Notes: generated by a model not told the origin, from the sequence alone. A stretch of 64,000 nucleotides of DNA from JAIQFF01 sp963725615 (GCA_963725615.1 CAVRZO010000014.1:1-64000), one strand, 5' to 3'. Counted from the stretch's first letter, positions 25,580 to 34,437 are shown. Translations and numbers: made by a program.

Positions 25580-27519
25580 ATGGGGATTAAGAAGCTCAGC
25601 CTTTTGATTGCGCCCGTAACGGCACTGCTTCTGGCCGGGACGGCCTGCCATACCGAGCAGCGCCAGGCGAAGCTGCCCGCACCCCAGGCCAATGCTCCTG
25701 CGATAACCGCCGCGGCTCCAGCGGCCCCGGCTTCTGTTCCACAGAAGGAATCGGATCAAAAACCAGCGACGTCGGAAACGGTCCAAGCTGCGCCTCCGCC
25801 CAAGCCGGACCCGGCCGCCGATCTTATCGCGAACGCCGACAAGGAATATAGGGCGGGACAGGACAAGTTCAAAGCTGGAGACCTGGAAGCAGCCAAGCGA
25901 AATTTTGATCATGCGGTTGACATGCTGCTGCAAAGCCCTGCCGAGGTTCGCTCGGATGAACGTGTGCAGCACGAACTGGAGCGCGTTCTCGAAGGTGTAA
26001 ACCGTCCGGAGATGGCGGCCCTGCAATCGGACAACCCGGCGGCGCAACAGAAAGCGGAGCCCGCGCCGATTGATGAAGTCAACGACGTCACGCCTCCGGT
26101 TGACCCCAAGGTCAAAGCGCGAGCTGAAGCCGAGATCCAGGCCACGCATTCGGACCTGCCGCTCATGCTGACCGACCAGGTGGCGGGTTTCATCAATTAC
26201 TTTTCTACTCCGAAGGGTCACGGGATCCTGCAACACGCGCTGGAGCGGGGCGGCCGTTATCGCGAAATGATTGAGAGCACGCTGAGAGAAGAAGGCGTTC
26301 CTCAGGAATTGATCTACCTGGCGCAGGCGGAGTCGGGCTTCCATCCCCTGGCGTTATCGCGCGTCGGGGCACGGGGTATGTGGCAGTTCATGGCAAGCCG
26401 GGCGCGGGGCTACGGTTTGCAGCACAACTTGTGGGTTGACGAGCACCAGGATCCGGAGAAGTCCACGCGCGCCGCAGCCCATCATCTGAAAGATCTGTAC
26501 AACCAGTTCGGTGACTGGTATCTGGCGATGGCGGCCTACAATTCCGGACCGGGCACCGTGCAGAGCGCGGTCAAGCGCACCGGGTACGCCGATTTCTGGG
26601 AACTCTACCGACGCAATGTGTTGCCCAAGGAAACGCGCAATTACGTGCCGATCATTCTGGCCGTCACGATCATGGCCAAGAATCCAGTTCAGTATGGGCT
26701 TGACGACATCGCTCCGGAGCAGCCGGTCCCATACGATGCGGTGAAAATCGATTATTCGGTTGACCTTCGCCTGGTCGCCCAGTGCATCGATGTTTCGCCA
26801 GCCACGCTTCTAGGACCTGAACCCGAGCCTGCTACGTTTGGCTACTCCCAAGGACCAGAGCTTTGAGCTTCGTCTGCCAGTCGGCACCAGGGATCGCTAC
26901 CTGGCGGCGATCGAACCTGTACCGATTCCGATGCGAGTGTGGTGGAGATATCACGAAGTGGCGGAAGGCGACACGCTAGCCTTCGATTGCCCGCACTTAT
27001 CGCACTAGCCTGGCCGCCATCGAAAAAGAAAACCATCTTGTTGCCGGTGATGAACTGAAATCGGACAGCAAGCTCATCATCCCGATCCCGCCGGGCAAGC
27101 ATGCGGCCACGGAAGACGGCGCTACTTACGCCCGCCACACCACCCGCTACAAAGTCCGCCGCGGAGACACGGTGCAGACCGTAGCCGACAATTTCAGTCT
27201 TCCGCCGACCATGATCCGCCGCTGGAATCACCTACGGGGAGACAGTTTGCGCGGCCGCCGCATCGTCTACGTGCACCTGCCCGGTAACCCCGAGCGTCTT
27301 GTCGAGTGCGCAACCGGAGACCTCGGAGGTCTAAATCTAATAAAGACTTACACCCGGCTGCTCCGAAGACGGTGCAACGTCACAAAGTGCAACCCGGAGA
27401 AACCCTAGTGCCTCGATTGCCAGCACGCACCACACCACGGTCGAAGCGTTGAAGCGCGACAATGGCAACCTGGCGATGCTGCGGCGGGGATGGTTCTGGT
27501 TATAAGAGGCGTCCGATAA
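25580..27519 (+). pseudogene. MltD-like membrane-bound lytic transglycosylase with LysM domains, frameshifted
   Basis: A lipoprotein-type start (SLLIAPVTALLLAGTAC) leads to a Pro/Ala-rich linker and an SLT domain with the catalytic Glu in LIYLAQAESGFHPLALSRVG and GARGMWQFM, AAYNSGPGTVQSAV. This part is open to 26866. Beyond about 26805 the expected C-terminal region (PKDQSFELRLPVGTRDRYLA, RVWWRYHEVAEGDTLA, then LysM units with YKVRRGDTVQTVADNFSLPP and VQRHKVQPGETL, ending RGMVLVIRGVR) is spread over several frames. At least four indels are needed. The catalytic domain itself is intact. Confidence 0.8.
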
Positions 27520-27681
27520 GAACTGCTTCTGGCTTCTAGCTGCTGGCTTCTGGCTTTCAACTGCCCACCGAAAATTCTGAGATGAAATACTCTCCACCTC
27601 TGCTATTCCACTTTGCCCGCTCGGTGTAATATGCATCCTGCGACAGCTGGTTCTGGATACGGTCTTGCGAAAACGCTGTGC

Positions 27682-27687
27682 TATAAT
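27682..27687 (+). promoter_or_regulatory. Possible promoter -10 for the lysine-rich protein gene
   Basis: TATAAT lies 113 bp before the start codon at 27801. No clear -35 is at the right distance. Upstream 27525-27560 is a tandem of CTTCTGGCTTCTAGCTGCTGG-like units. Confidence 0.35.
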
Positions 27688-27800
27688 CGCGCCCCGTTCG
27701 ACCGGCACAGTAGTCTTTCAGTTGTCTTTTTATTTCCCTTAGTACCCGCAGCGCTTGCGCAGCGGCCCGCGCCCAGCGCGGCCCAAATCCAGGAGGAAAG

Positions 27801-28206
27801 ATGACCTTTACCGAGACCCTCTACGCACGTGACGACGAGATGGATGAATTTGGCGACAGCGGCGCCTATGGCGACTCGCTCGAAGAAGATTACGAGGAAG
27901 AAGAAGAGGAAGAGGAAGCCGAAGTTGCAGGCGTGATTGAGCCGCAACCCGAGCCGGCCGCGCCAACCCCGGCCGCACCCAAACCCGCCGGCGGGGGGAG
28001 GAACGCCCAAGCCGCCGCGTAAACCAGCAGCGAAAAAACCTGCGAAGAAAAAGCCGGCCCCGAAAGTCGCCAAAAAGAAGCCGGGGGCGAAGAAGAAGCC
28101 AGCGAAGAAGAAGCCAGCGCGCAAGACTGCGAAGAAAAAGGTCGCAAAGAAGAAGCCCGCACGCAAGACGGCAAAGTCAGCCCGGCGCAAAGGCAAACGT
28201 CGGTAA
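27801..28206 (+). pseudogene. Acidic/lysine-rich histone H1-like protein, frameshifted at a G run
   Basis: The first frame gives MTFTETLYARDDEMDEFGDS, a run of Glu (residues about 33-42) and a Pro/Ala linker, and stops at 28022. In the next frame over, after the six-G run at 27994-27999, the sequence continues PPRKPAAKKPAKKKPAPKVA and about ten more PAKK-type repeats to KGKRR at 28206. One indel at the G run gives a single protein of about 134 residues with an acidic head and a strongly basic tail, like bacterial H1/Hc1-type DNA binders. AGGAGG precedes the ATG by 4 bp. Confidence 0.7.
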
Positions 28207-28290
28207 GTTGACCCGAACCGGGTGGGGAAGCAGCCGCCTACGGCGTCCGGCGGAGCAAGGCTCCGCTGTTGGGCTTCAGGCAGAAACCGG

Positions 28291-28338
28291 GTCGAGCTTT
28301 GCTCGACTGGACAGCTGAGGACGGATGTCCCCACGTGG
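28291..28338. repeat. Family F repeat
   Basis: GTCGAGCTTTGCTCGAC is a tight hairpin, followed by GGACAGCTGAGGACGGATGTCC. Similar pairs lie at 39855, 45108 and inside mutS2 at 49330. Confidence 0.65.
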
Positions 28339-28394
28339 TCGTTGGTAGAAGGCGAGAAACGTCTTAGCTTCCGGCAAGTTCCCTGGCGCAGCCG

Positions 28395-28967
28395 CTAGGC
28401 TGCCTTGGGCAGGCTTGTGGTTTGGGTCAGCTTGCGTATCCCCACCGACATCATCACTCGCGCCACTCCGCTCATGATCATGCTTACACCCACCAGCGTG
28501 CCAATTGCCCAGGCGGAACTGGACGGCCAGTGCATGGCGATGAACCCAGCCAGCAGCAAGGTTACCAGCCCATCGAAGAGCACCCATCCGGCGCCCCGGG
28601 CGGGCCGCAGGTTGAAATAGAGCACGACATCCAGCACGCCTTCGATGAGAAACAGCGACGCCAGCACCAGGGTCAACGAGGCGACTCCGATAAGTGGATG
28701 CAGAAGCAGATATCCGCCGAAGGCGATGTAGGCGAAGCCCACCAGCAGCTTCCAGATGAGGCTACCCGCGCCGTGAGCGTGAAACGCCACCACCAGGTGG
28801 ACGACGCCGGCGAGAATGATGAGCCAGGCGATCAGCGCGTTGACTGCCACAGCCGCCAGCAAGGGCGTACCAATGGCTGCGACCCCGAACAAAATAAGCA
28901 GGACTCCCCAGAGAATTGACCATCCGGAAGCCTGTCTCAGCAGTGACTCCGTTGATTGTGCGACCAT
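28395..28967 (-). CDS. HdeD-family (DUF308) membrane protein
   Basis: This 190-residue inner-membrane protein has six hydrophobic segments in the HdeD pattern: GWSILWGVLLILFGVAAIGT, LIAWLIILAGVVHLVVAFHA, LLVGFAYIAFGGYLLLHPLI, SLTLVLASLFLIEGVLDVVL, GWVLFDGLVTLLLAGFIAMH, and a last span ending SVGIRKL. HdeD is linked to acid resistance in E. coli. Here the role is unknown. ATG 28967 is preceded by GAGGAGG at good spacing. Confidence 0.9.
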   Translation of the reverse strand: MVAQSTESLLRQASGWSILWGVLLILFGVAAIGTPLLAAVAVNALIAWLIILAGVVHLVVAFHAHGAGSLIWKLLVGFAYIAFGGYLLLHPLIGVASLTLVLASLFLIEGVLDVVLYFNLRPARGAGWVLFDGLVTLLLAGFIAMHWPSSSAWAIGTLVGVSMIMSGVARVMMSVGIRKLTQTTSLPKAA

Positions 28968-29144
28968 GTGTGCCTCCTCGATCCAATTTCAGGACGGCAC
29001 ATTCTGCTCCCTGGATACGGTTTTGGCAAGCCGGCCAGGGAGTGGGCTTTGGTCGGGATTCCGGCGGCGGCCACGGGAGTTTGGGCGGCCACAAGGCGGA
29101 TTTATTCGCGCGAGCCGGTGTGCAATCTCTTGCACGTAGATGGT

Positions 29145-29363
29145 TTACTTCTTGCCTGAGACTGCCTGCAGGCACTTGCCGTAGAGCTCGAGCAGATGTC
29201 CGGCGTACTCTTCCGGTTTGGCCGCCGCCCCGCTGCCCTGGAAGCCGACTCCGGACGAAGTCGTCCGGCCGTAACCGGTAGTCATGGCGACAAACTTCAT
29301 GAGATCGAGTGCAATGTCTTCGTTGCGGCGCGATCCAGATCCCCCGCCTGGTACTTCCTCCAT
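29145..29363 (-). CDS. Small conserved-looking protein of unknown function
   Basis: This 72-residue soluble protein starts MEEVPGGGSGSRRNEDIALD and continues LMKFVAMTTGYGRTTSSGVG, ending in a helix AGHLLELYGKCLQAVSGKK. I recall similar short acidobacterial proteins but know no function. The start was chosen because GGGAGG lies 8 nt upstream of ATG 29363; a longer in-frame opening has no ribosome-binding site and unlikely composition. Confidence 0.65.
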   Translation of the reverse strand: MEEVPGGGSGSRRNEDIALDLMKFVAMTTGYGRTTSSGVGFQGSGAAAKPEEYAGHLLELYGKCLQAVSGKK

Positions 29364-29786
29364 GAAAAGCCTCCCGTGTGGCTGAAAACTGGTTTTGGTT
29401 CGTCGGAGAAAAGGAAATCCGTTAAGAAATCGATGATAACAGAAGCTTTTGGTGGCGGATGGCGAGCATTCAAGGTTTTGGATGGTCTGCCGATACAAAC
29501 AGTAACTGCAAATTTGTCCTGGCCGATCCTCCACAGGGAGGACTTGAGGGGGTGGATCTCCGATCCACTCCCTTCTCTGATTTTCCCGGTCCGTTTAGGG
29601 CAGACACTCCCTTCGACTTCGCTCAGGGGCGGGCTTGTCCGCCGCTTTTGATTTGGGTTTTGGTTGGCACCGGATAAGCGTCGGATGCGAGGCTCGGGAT
29701 TTCCCAAACCCAAGAAATAATTGCAAAACAGAACCAACTTCAAAGGCGGCGGGCGAGGGCGCCCGCCCCACACGGGTGGAGTCGGA
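29364..29786. other. Gene-free stretch with a GC-rich repeat
   Basis: No gene is recognised. Family I repeat GCGGCGGGCGAGGGCGCCCG with CCCCACACGG at 29746-29775 closes it; the same motif lies inside the molybdoenzyme gene at 58407. A family C-like arm (CCCTTCGACTTCGCTCAGGG) is at about 29609-29630. Confidence 0.5.
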
Positions 29787-30557
29787 TCAGTTTACATCTT
29801 GAAGCATGGCGTAGGTAAAACCGCCTGATTGGTTGTTCAAACCCACGAATGTCCGAACCTGACCCGAGCTGAACGTGAGACTGCCGGTGTCGACGACGGC
29901 GAATTTCTCGCCTACCGACGTCAGTTCGATCTCATAGTTGGCCGCGGCCAAAGACTGGTAGCCGGTCGTCGAGCCAAAGCCCACATTGCTCAGGGTTGGA
30001 CTGACGGTGGTCAGTGCGGTTCCGGGGGGGACGATGTAGAGGTCGGCGGGTCCCAGGTTCGGCGATGCATTGACGATGCGGATCTTGAAATCGCCCGAGG
30101 CCGGGGCTGAGTTGTTGTCAGTAAGCACGAGATTAGCAATGGATGAGGAAAAGTTGTAAGACAGGACCGTGGTGTCGGAACCAGAGCCGAGGCTAATGGA
30201 CTGCTGCAGCAGCGTCGTACTCGATCCGGAAGGCTCAATCCCAATCTGATGGGAGCCGGAACTCTCGGACAGGTATCCGGTGCTGGTGCCGTATGCAAGG
30301 TTGCTCGAAACCGACTTACTATCCACCAGCACGTCGAGACTGGATTCGTCCGGAACCGCATTCATCAGGCGGAAGCGTGTGTTTCCTCCAGAACCGCATC
30401 CCACCAGAAGAAAGATGGTCCCCAGAACCAGAATGCAGACACACAACGACAGTAACCCCACGATTCGGCCCACGGTTTTCACCCCTTGGCTTTGAGAGTT
30501 TGGAATTACGCGCGAGTAAAAACCGACTGATGCAGAGGGTCGAAGACGGAGTTGCAA
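29787..30557 (-). CDS. DUF4397-domain lipoprotein
   Basis: This protein of 256 residues (231 if the in-frame GTG at 30482 is the start) has a lipoprotein signal, LVLGTIFLLVGCGSGGN. The rest matches DUF4397, with paired beta units FRLMNAVPDESSLDVLVDSK and IRIVNASPNLGPADLYIVPP, each followed by a YxSLxAxNYEI-like strand. The GTG start gives a more normal signal peptide. DUF4397 proteins are surface or periplasmic and of unknown function. The gene stands alone between repeats. Confidence 0.75.
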   Translation of the reverse strand: MQLRLRPSASVGFYSRVIPNSQSQGVKTVGRIVGLLSLCVCILVLGTIFLLVGCGSGGNTRFRLMNAVPDESSLDVLVDSKSVSSNLAYGTSTGYLSESSGSHQIGIEPSGSSTTLLQQSISLGSGSDTTVLSYNFSSSIANLVLTDNNSAPASGDFKIRIVNASPNLGPADLYIVPPGTALTTVSPTLSNVGFGSTTGYQSLAAANYEIELTSVGEKFAVVDTGSLTFSSGQVRTFVGLNNQSGGFTYAMLQDVN

Positions 30558-30601
30558 GGCGGGCGTAAAGAGTGCGTCAAGCCAAGTAAAGACTTGTAAA
30601 A

Positions 30602-30674
30602 CAGTCGTCGGTCGTCAGTCTTCGGTCGTCAGTATGGATGAGCTGACGACCGAAGACTGAAGACTGACGACGGC
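30602..30674. repeat. Family A hairpin (inverted pair)
   Basis: CAGTCGTCGGTCGTCAGTCT and on pair with AGACTGAAGACTGACGACGG and preceding bases around a TATGGATGAG loop, giving a stem of nearly 30 bp. It lies between divergent genes. Confidence 0.85.
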
Positions 30675-30807
30675 TTTACGAAGTTTTACGTGACTTTACC
30701 AAGTCTTTACTCTGTTGTGGATTGCGAAGTGTTCTAACTAGCAGATGGATTTTTCCCGGAGGCAAAAGCTTTCGGCAGTACCGAAAATAGAATTGGAGAG
30801 TATCTAC

Positions 30808-31329
30808 ATGTGGAATTCAACAGCAGCGAAGCGGTCCTCCTGGTTGACGACCGCGTTTCTGGCGGGTCTGGTCAGCCTTGGTTTGAGTGCCGGTAGCGCC
30901 TTTGCGCAAGATACGCAGGACGCACCGCCACCGCCGTCGTCGGGCCAGAAACCCGGCCCGGGGATGGGACGGGGCATGGGCCATCGTCCTATGGAGAGCG
31001 TCGACGATCAGATCAAGCATTTGAGCAAGAAGCTGAACCTGAGCGATGACCAGCAGGCCAAGCTGAAACCCATCCTGGAAGACCAACGCAAACAGATGGA
31101 AGCGATTCACGGCGATTCGTCACTTTCCCGCGAGGACCGGTTCGGTAAGATGCAGGCCCTGCGGCAGAGTTCCGACGCTCAGATCAAGAGCGTGCTGAAC
31201 GAGGAGCAGCAGAAGAATTTTGACAAGATGCGCGCTGAGCAACAGGAACGGATGAAGCAATGGCGGCGGGGAGGCGATAACGCTCCGCCTCCGCCTTCCG
31301 GCGGCGCTCCGGATAGTCCGCAGCAGTAG
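30808..31329 (+). CDS. Spy/CpxP-like periplasmic protein
   Basis: This 173-residue secreted protein has a signal peptide (WLTTAFLAGLVSLGLSAGSA, cleavage after AFA). The helical body has the LTxxQ-type repeats LNLSDDQQAKLKPILEDQRK and LNEEQQKNFDKMRAEQQERM. The ends are Pro/Gly-rich. Spy and CpxP are periplasmic chaperones or stress sensors. ATG 30808 was chosen for its TTGGAGAG ribosome-binding site 7 bp upstream and the signal peptide; an ATG 63 bp earlier adds no plausible sequence. Confidence 0.75.
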   Translation: MWNSTAAKRSSWLTTAFLAGLVSLGLSAGSAFAQDTQDAPPPPSSGQKPGPGMGRGMGHRPMESVDDQIKHLSKKLNLSDDQQAKLKPILEDQRKQMEAIHGDSSLSREDRFGKMQALRQSSDAQIKSVLNEEQQKNFDKMRAEQQERMKQWRRGGDNAPPPPSGGAPDSPQQ

Positions 31330-31446
31330 GGCGGCGTCCGCGACAAGTTTTCTCCCAGCCTCTGGGCTCGGCAACTCTTTTGCGTCGCCCGCAAGAGTTG
31401 ACGGGGTCAGGGGCTCCCTTTTTTACGGCGCCGCTCTGGCGTGTTG

Positions 31447-32157
31447 TTATCTGATCGAGCCTGCCGCGGTCGCCTTCGCGAAGGCGCTACGCGGATTGAG
31501 CTGCACAGCCTGGCGCAACGCCTTCTCGGAATGGGGAGCGTCTCCAGCTTTGCGATAGGCGATAGCAAGCCAGACAAAATTCTCGTCGGAGCTGGGGTCG
31601 AGCTGAGTAGCCTTGAGGAAATTCTCGATGGCCTTGCCGATGTTGCCGCCGAACATCTTTGGCGCATAAAGGTATTCTCGTCCCAAGCTCGCATATGCAA
31701 GAGCGTCATTGGGCGAAAGGTCCAATGCTTTCTTGTTTTCCTCAACGATCCTGGAGCCGAAGCGCGGGCCAGCAAGAAATCATCCCAGACTGATCTTGCG
31801 GCCGTAGAGGTCGGCGAGCAAACTGTGGGCATCGGCTGACTTGTCATCCAATTCAAGGCAGTGTTGCACAGCCGCGATGGCGCCCTCGAGCGCCTGCTCC
31901 GCGCGCTTGTTGTCGTGACGGGCCGCATGGGACTCGATGAGATAGGAATCCGCTCGCGCCAACTGATAGAAGTAAACGGGGTTCTTGCTCGTCTCCGCAA
32001 GGTGGGCGAAATAGTTCTTAGCATCGGTCAGCGGCTTTTCCTCTAATGTCGTTCGACCCTCTTCGAGGAGACGCAAGCCATCTGCCAAGACGGAATCCGG
32101 TGCTTGGGCGGGACCCAGGCAGGCGAACAGGAGAAGAAAAAGCGCTTGCAGCCGCAT
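31447..32157 (-). pseudogene. TPR-repeat secreted protein interrupted by an in-frame TGA
   Basis: The frame opens with a signal peptide (MRLQALFLLLFACLGPAQA) and helical TPR-like repeats (AKNYFAHLAETSKNPVYFYQ; AIAAVQHCLELDDKSADAHS). After ADLYGRKISLG, codon 126 is TGA (31780-31782). The same frame then continues with convincing TPR sequence: GSRIVEENKKALDLSPNDAL, YLYAPKMFGGNIGKAIENFL, LDPSSDENFVWLAIAYRKAG, ending at 31447. A single G-to-T change in a glycine codon would explain it. No frameshift is needed. Confidence 0.8.
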
Positions 32158-32326
32158 TCCGCTTACATTGTAGCGCTTGGAGATTGGGGCTGGCGCATCG
32201 AGTCATCTTCCGCCGCCGGTTCCGATGGCGATAGTGAGGGACGGTTCAAACCCAACACTCCTCGGAAAATATGTGCCGCTGCCGATGCCGCACGAGCGCG
32301 GACGCTCGCGGCGAGATTCTCTCTTC

Positions 32327-32722
32327 TTATGCCGCATGCGGCATCTCGCACATCAGAGCGAGCAGGTTCTTGTCCGGATCGAGGAAGAAAGTCATCCACA
32401 GATCGTGAGTCGGCATTCTTGCAATCAGGTGAGGCGCGTCTTCGAAGGCCACGCCGCTGCTGAGCATTTGCCGATGCGCGCTCACGATGTCGGGTACAGT
32501 AAAGTAGAGAACCGAGCCGGGATGGTCGAACTCGGGCTTCTCCGGAGGGCTGAGCATGAGGCGCACGCCACCACAGTCGAAGAAAGCCAGGGTGCCGGTG
32601 GTAAACAAGAGCGGGAGTCCGAGGGTGTCCCGGTAAAATGCGGTGGCGCGGCCGAGATCGTGCACGTTGATGGCGATCTGGCCGAGTCGCGAAATTCCGA
32701 TGGGCAAGGTTGCGGCAGTCAT
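32327..32722 (-). CDS. VOC-family (glyoxalase/bleomycin-resistance) protein
   Basis: This 131-residue protein has one pair of VOC beta-alpha-beta-beta-beta modules: LGQIAINVHDLGRATAFYRD, LGLPLLFTTGTLAFFDCGG, LYFTVPDIVSAHRQMLSSGV and MTFFLDPDKNLLALMCEMP. Metal ligands are plausible at H (residue about 21) and the terminal Glu. It could detoxify or modify a small electrophile; the substrate is unknown. It diverges from a MarR-type gene with a shared 48 bp gap, so regulation by that protein is likely. Confidence 0.87.
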   Translation of the reverse strand: MTAATLPIGISRLGQIAINVHDLGRATAFYRDTLGLPLLFTTGTLAFFDCGGVRLMLSPPEKPEFDHPGSVLYFTVPDIVSAHRQMLSSGVAFEDAPHLIARMPTHDLWMTFFLDPDKNLLALMCEMPHAA

Positions 32723-32748
32723 GGCGGTCAGCCTCCTGGAGCGAATTG

Positions 32749-32761
32749 TTAGTATAGCTAA
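32749..32761. promoter_or_regulatory. Candidate MarR operator
   Basis: TTAG-tatag-CTAA is a short dyad in the 48 bp gap between the divergent VOC and MarR genes, followed by ACTATATTT right before the marR-type ATG. The position suits autoregulation. Confidence 0.4.
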
Positions 32762-32770
32762 CTATATTTC

Positions 32771-33238
32771 ATGAGCGGACGCAAGCCAAAAAAATCGCCT
32801 CTTCTGGAGACGTCTGCCGTCGCCGACCGGCTGCATTCCGCGGCCATTCATCTGCTGCGCCGGGTACGCAAACAGGACGCCGCCACGGGCGAAGGCCCGG
32901 CCCGGCTCTCGGCCTTGTCGGTGCTGGTTTTCGGGGGGCCGATGACGCTCGGCCAGCTGGCGGCGGCGGAGCAGGTGAAACCTCCCACTATGAGCCGCAT
33001 CGTCACCGGGCTGGAGGAGAGCCGCCTGGCGGAGCGTCTGGCGGATTCAAAGGACGCTCGGCGGGTACGGATTCGCGCTACCCCGAGCGGCGAGCGCCTG
33101 CTGCATCAGGGCAGGCGACGCAGAATCGACTATCTCGCACGCCACCTCGACGAGCTGACCCGGCAAGAACTGGATGTTCTTAATGAGGCGGTCAAATTGT
33201 TGGAGGGAGTTCTGCGCGACTGGCCGTCACAAGGGTGA
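32771..33238 (+). CDS. MarR-family transcriptional regulator
   Basis: This 155-residue protein has the MarR winged helix-turn-helix: SALSVLVFGGPMTLGQLAAA, EQVKPPTMSRIVTGLEESRL, then the wing DSKDARRVRIRATPSGERLL, flanked by dimerisation helices. MarR proteins usually repress a neighbouring gene and release on binding a phenolic or oxidant ligand. The divergent VOC gene is the obvious target. Upstream there is almost no leader. Confidence 0.9.
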   Translation: MSGRKPKKSPLLETSAVADRLHSAAIHLLRRVRKQDAATGEGPARLSALSVLVFGGPMTLGQLAAAEQVKPPTMSRIVTGLEESRLAERLADSKDARRVRIRATPSGERLLHQGRRRRIDYLARHLDELTRQELDVLNEAVKLLEGVLRDWPSQG

Positions 33239-33258
33239 CGTGCTGAATTCAATTCAGC

Positions 33259-33975
33259 CTAGGTTTCGATCCCCACGTAGCAGATTCGTCCGATCAGGTA
33301 GTCGTGTACCTTCTTACCCGGCTCCATAGCCATCACTTCGACGGGATAGGCGTGGTTGTGAGGCCGCAGAACCAAGTGATTTCCGGCGACCTCCACATAT
33401 TTCACGGTGCAGTCTCCGTTGCGTGCGACCGCATACATATTGGATTCGCCCTTGCGATACGGCTTGAGCGAATTGTAGTGGCGGTCAATCAGGACGGTGG
33501 CGCCGGGTAGCAGCCGAGGGTACATGCCCATGCCTTCGCGTCCGTCGGCGCGGATGATCACGAAACGCTCCCAGGTCTCGCGGTCGCCCTCCATTTCGGG
33601 GCGCAGCTTGCGCAGGAAGCTTCGCTTCATCTTCACAATGTCCTTTACCTTCATGCTCATGATCAGGGGTTGGCGGGCGGCGACGGCCCCGTCCACCATA
33701 AGGACATTGTCGAACTCATCTTCACTGGGGGGAGTGATGCTGGCGCGCTTGTTGATTTCGCCGGGATCGAGCAGATCCAGAATGGACAGGCGCTGCACGT
33801 TCAGTACCTTGTCCATGCCCTCGACGCTCAAGCCCCGTTTCCGGTTTAGGAAGTTGGAAATGTGCGCCTGCTTGAAACCGGTCTCCCGGGCCAGGCGCAA
33901 GCCGGTCAATTCGCCTTCTTCGATGCGCTCCCAAAGAGCTTTGCGCAGATTTTCCTGCAGTGCCCGGAACCTCAT
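33259..33975 (-). CDS. Phage-type HTH / S24 peptidase-like repressor
   Basis: This 238-residue protein has an XRE-like helix-turn-helix at residues about 20-55 (GLRLARETGFKQAHISNFLN) and a C-terminal S24/LexA-like domain (MYPRLLPGATVLIDRHYNSL, MYAVARNGDCTVKYVEVAGN, PVEVMAMEP). The Lys of the Ser/Lys dyad can be placed in TVKYVEV, but the usual GDSM motif reads GREGMGMYP, so the catalytic Ser seems missing and self-cleavage is doubtful. ATG 33975 was preferred because a TATACT element lies 6 bp upstream, making an earlier start impossible to transcribe from it. It probably controls the genes to its right. Confidence 0.8.
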   Translation of the reverse strand: MRFRALQENLRKALWERIEEGELTGLRLARETGFKQAHISNFLNRKRGLSVEGMDKVLNVQRLSILDLLDPGEINKRASITPPSEDEFDNVLMVDGAVAARQPLIMSMKVKDIVKMKRSFLRKLRPEMEGDRETWERFVIIRADGREGMGMYPRLLPGATVLIDRHYNSLKPYRKGESNMYAVARNGDCTVKYVEVAGNHLVLRPHNHAYPVEVMAMEPGKKVHDYLIGRICYVGIET

Positions 33976-33981
33976 GTCCGA

Positions 33982-34012
33982 AGTATAGCATTGCTGGTAT
34001 AGCGTATTGCTA
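33982..34012. promoter_or_regulatory. Repressor promoter with tandem operator-like repeats
   Basis: Two GTATAGC units, 33983-33989 and 33997-34003, each followed by TTGCT, are 14 bp apart. The first overlaps a minus-strand TATACT -10 (33982-33987) whose start point would be at or next to the repressor ATG. The layout resembles a phage control region. Confidence 0.55.
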
Positions 34013-34050
34013 ATCAAATAGTAGGTAGAACATCTGAAAGGAAATATTTC

Positions 34051-34078
34051 TTGACTCTGGGAAATCGGGAGCTATACG
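34051..34078 (+). promoter_or_regulatory. Rightward promoter of the phage-like cassette
   Basis: TTGACT (34051-34056) and TATACG (34073-34078) with a 16 bp spacer face away from the repressor. Transcription would begin near 34085 and first meet the small gene at 34141. Confidence 0.55.
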
Positions 34079-34140
34079 ATGAGCGCCTTGTATCGCCTTT
34101 TTCCCTTGAGGGGGAATTTCATTCACCAGAGCCACACGTC

Positions 34141-34350
34141 ATGTTAAGCAACTCACAATCCGAGAGCGAGGAAAACAATTTCGTGGAATTCCGCCGCAAG
34201 GTGCGGGCCGCGGAAATGCTCTCCTCGGCTATGGAGCGGTTATTGCGGGAGCTCCAGTTTACGGGCCGGCTCAGCGTCGTGGTACAGAATGGCCGCGTGC
34301 TGAAATCCGGCTATGAGGAGGGCTATTTCCGCCGGCCGACAGTTTTCTAG
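34141..34350 (+). CDS. Small unknown protein, first gene of the phage-like cassette
   Basis: This is a 69-residue, partly helical protein: MLSNSQSESEENNFVEFRRK, then VRAAEMLSSAMERLLRELQF and a beta-like tail LSVVVQNGRVLKSGYEEGYF. I do not recognise it. The ATG at 34141 was used because an in-frame TTG further upstream lies in the promoter. No clear ribosome-binding site is visible. A strong terminator follows about 90 bp later. Confidence 0.5.
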   Translation: MLSNSQSESEENNFVEFRRKVRAAEMLSSAMERLLRELQFTGRLSVVVQNGRVLKSGYEEGYFRRPTVF

Positions 34351-34437
34351 GTCAGGTTTATGCGGATAGTTCCCCATCCGAACACTACCCGGCACTCATA
34401 ACTAAATAATTCCCAACAGGTCATCGTAAGAGAAACG

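Noticed and set aside
30602..30674. Family A hairpins read as ordinary rho-independent terminators
   Set aside because: They have no T tract after the stem, occur upstream as well as downstream of genes and in coding regions, and recur with near-identical sequence.
34051..34140. Longer form of the first cassette gene from a TTG at 34051
   Set aside because: The TTG is the -35 hexamer of a good promoter, so it would not be in the transcript.
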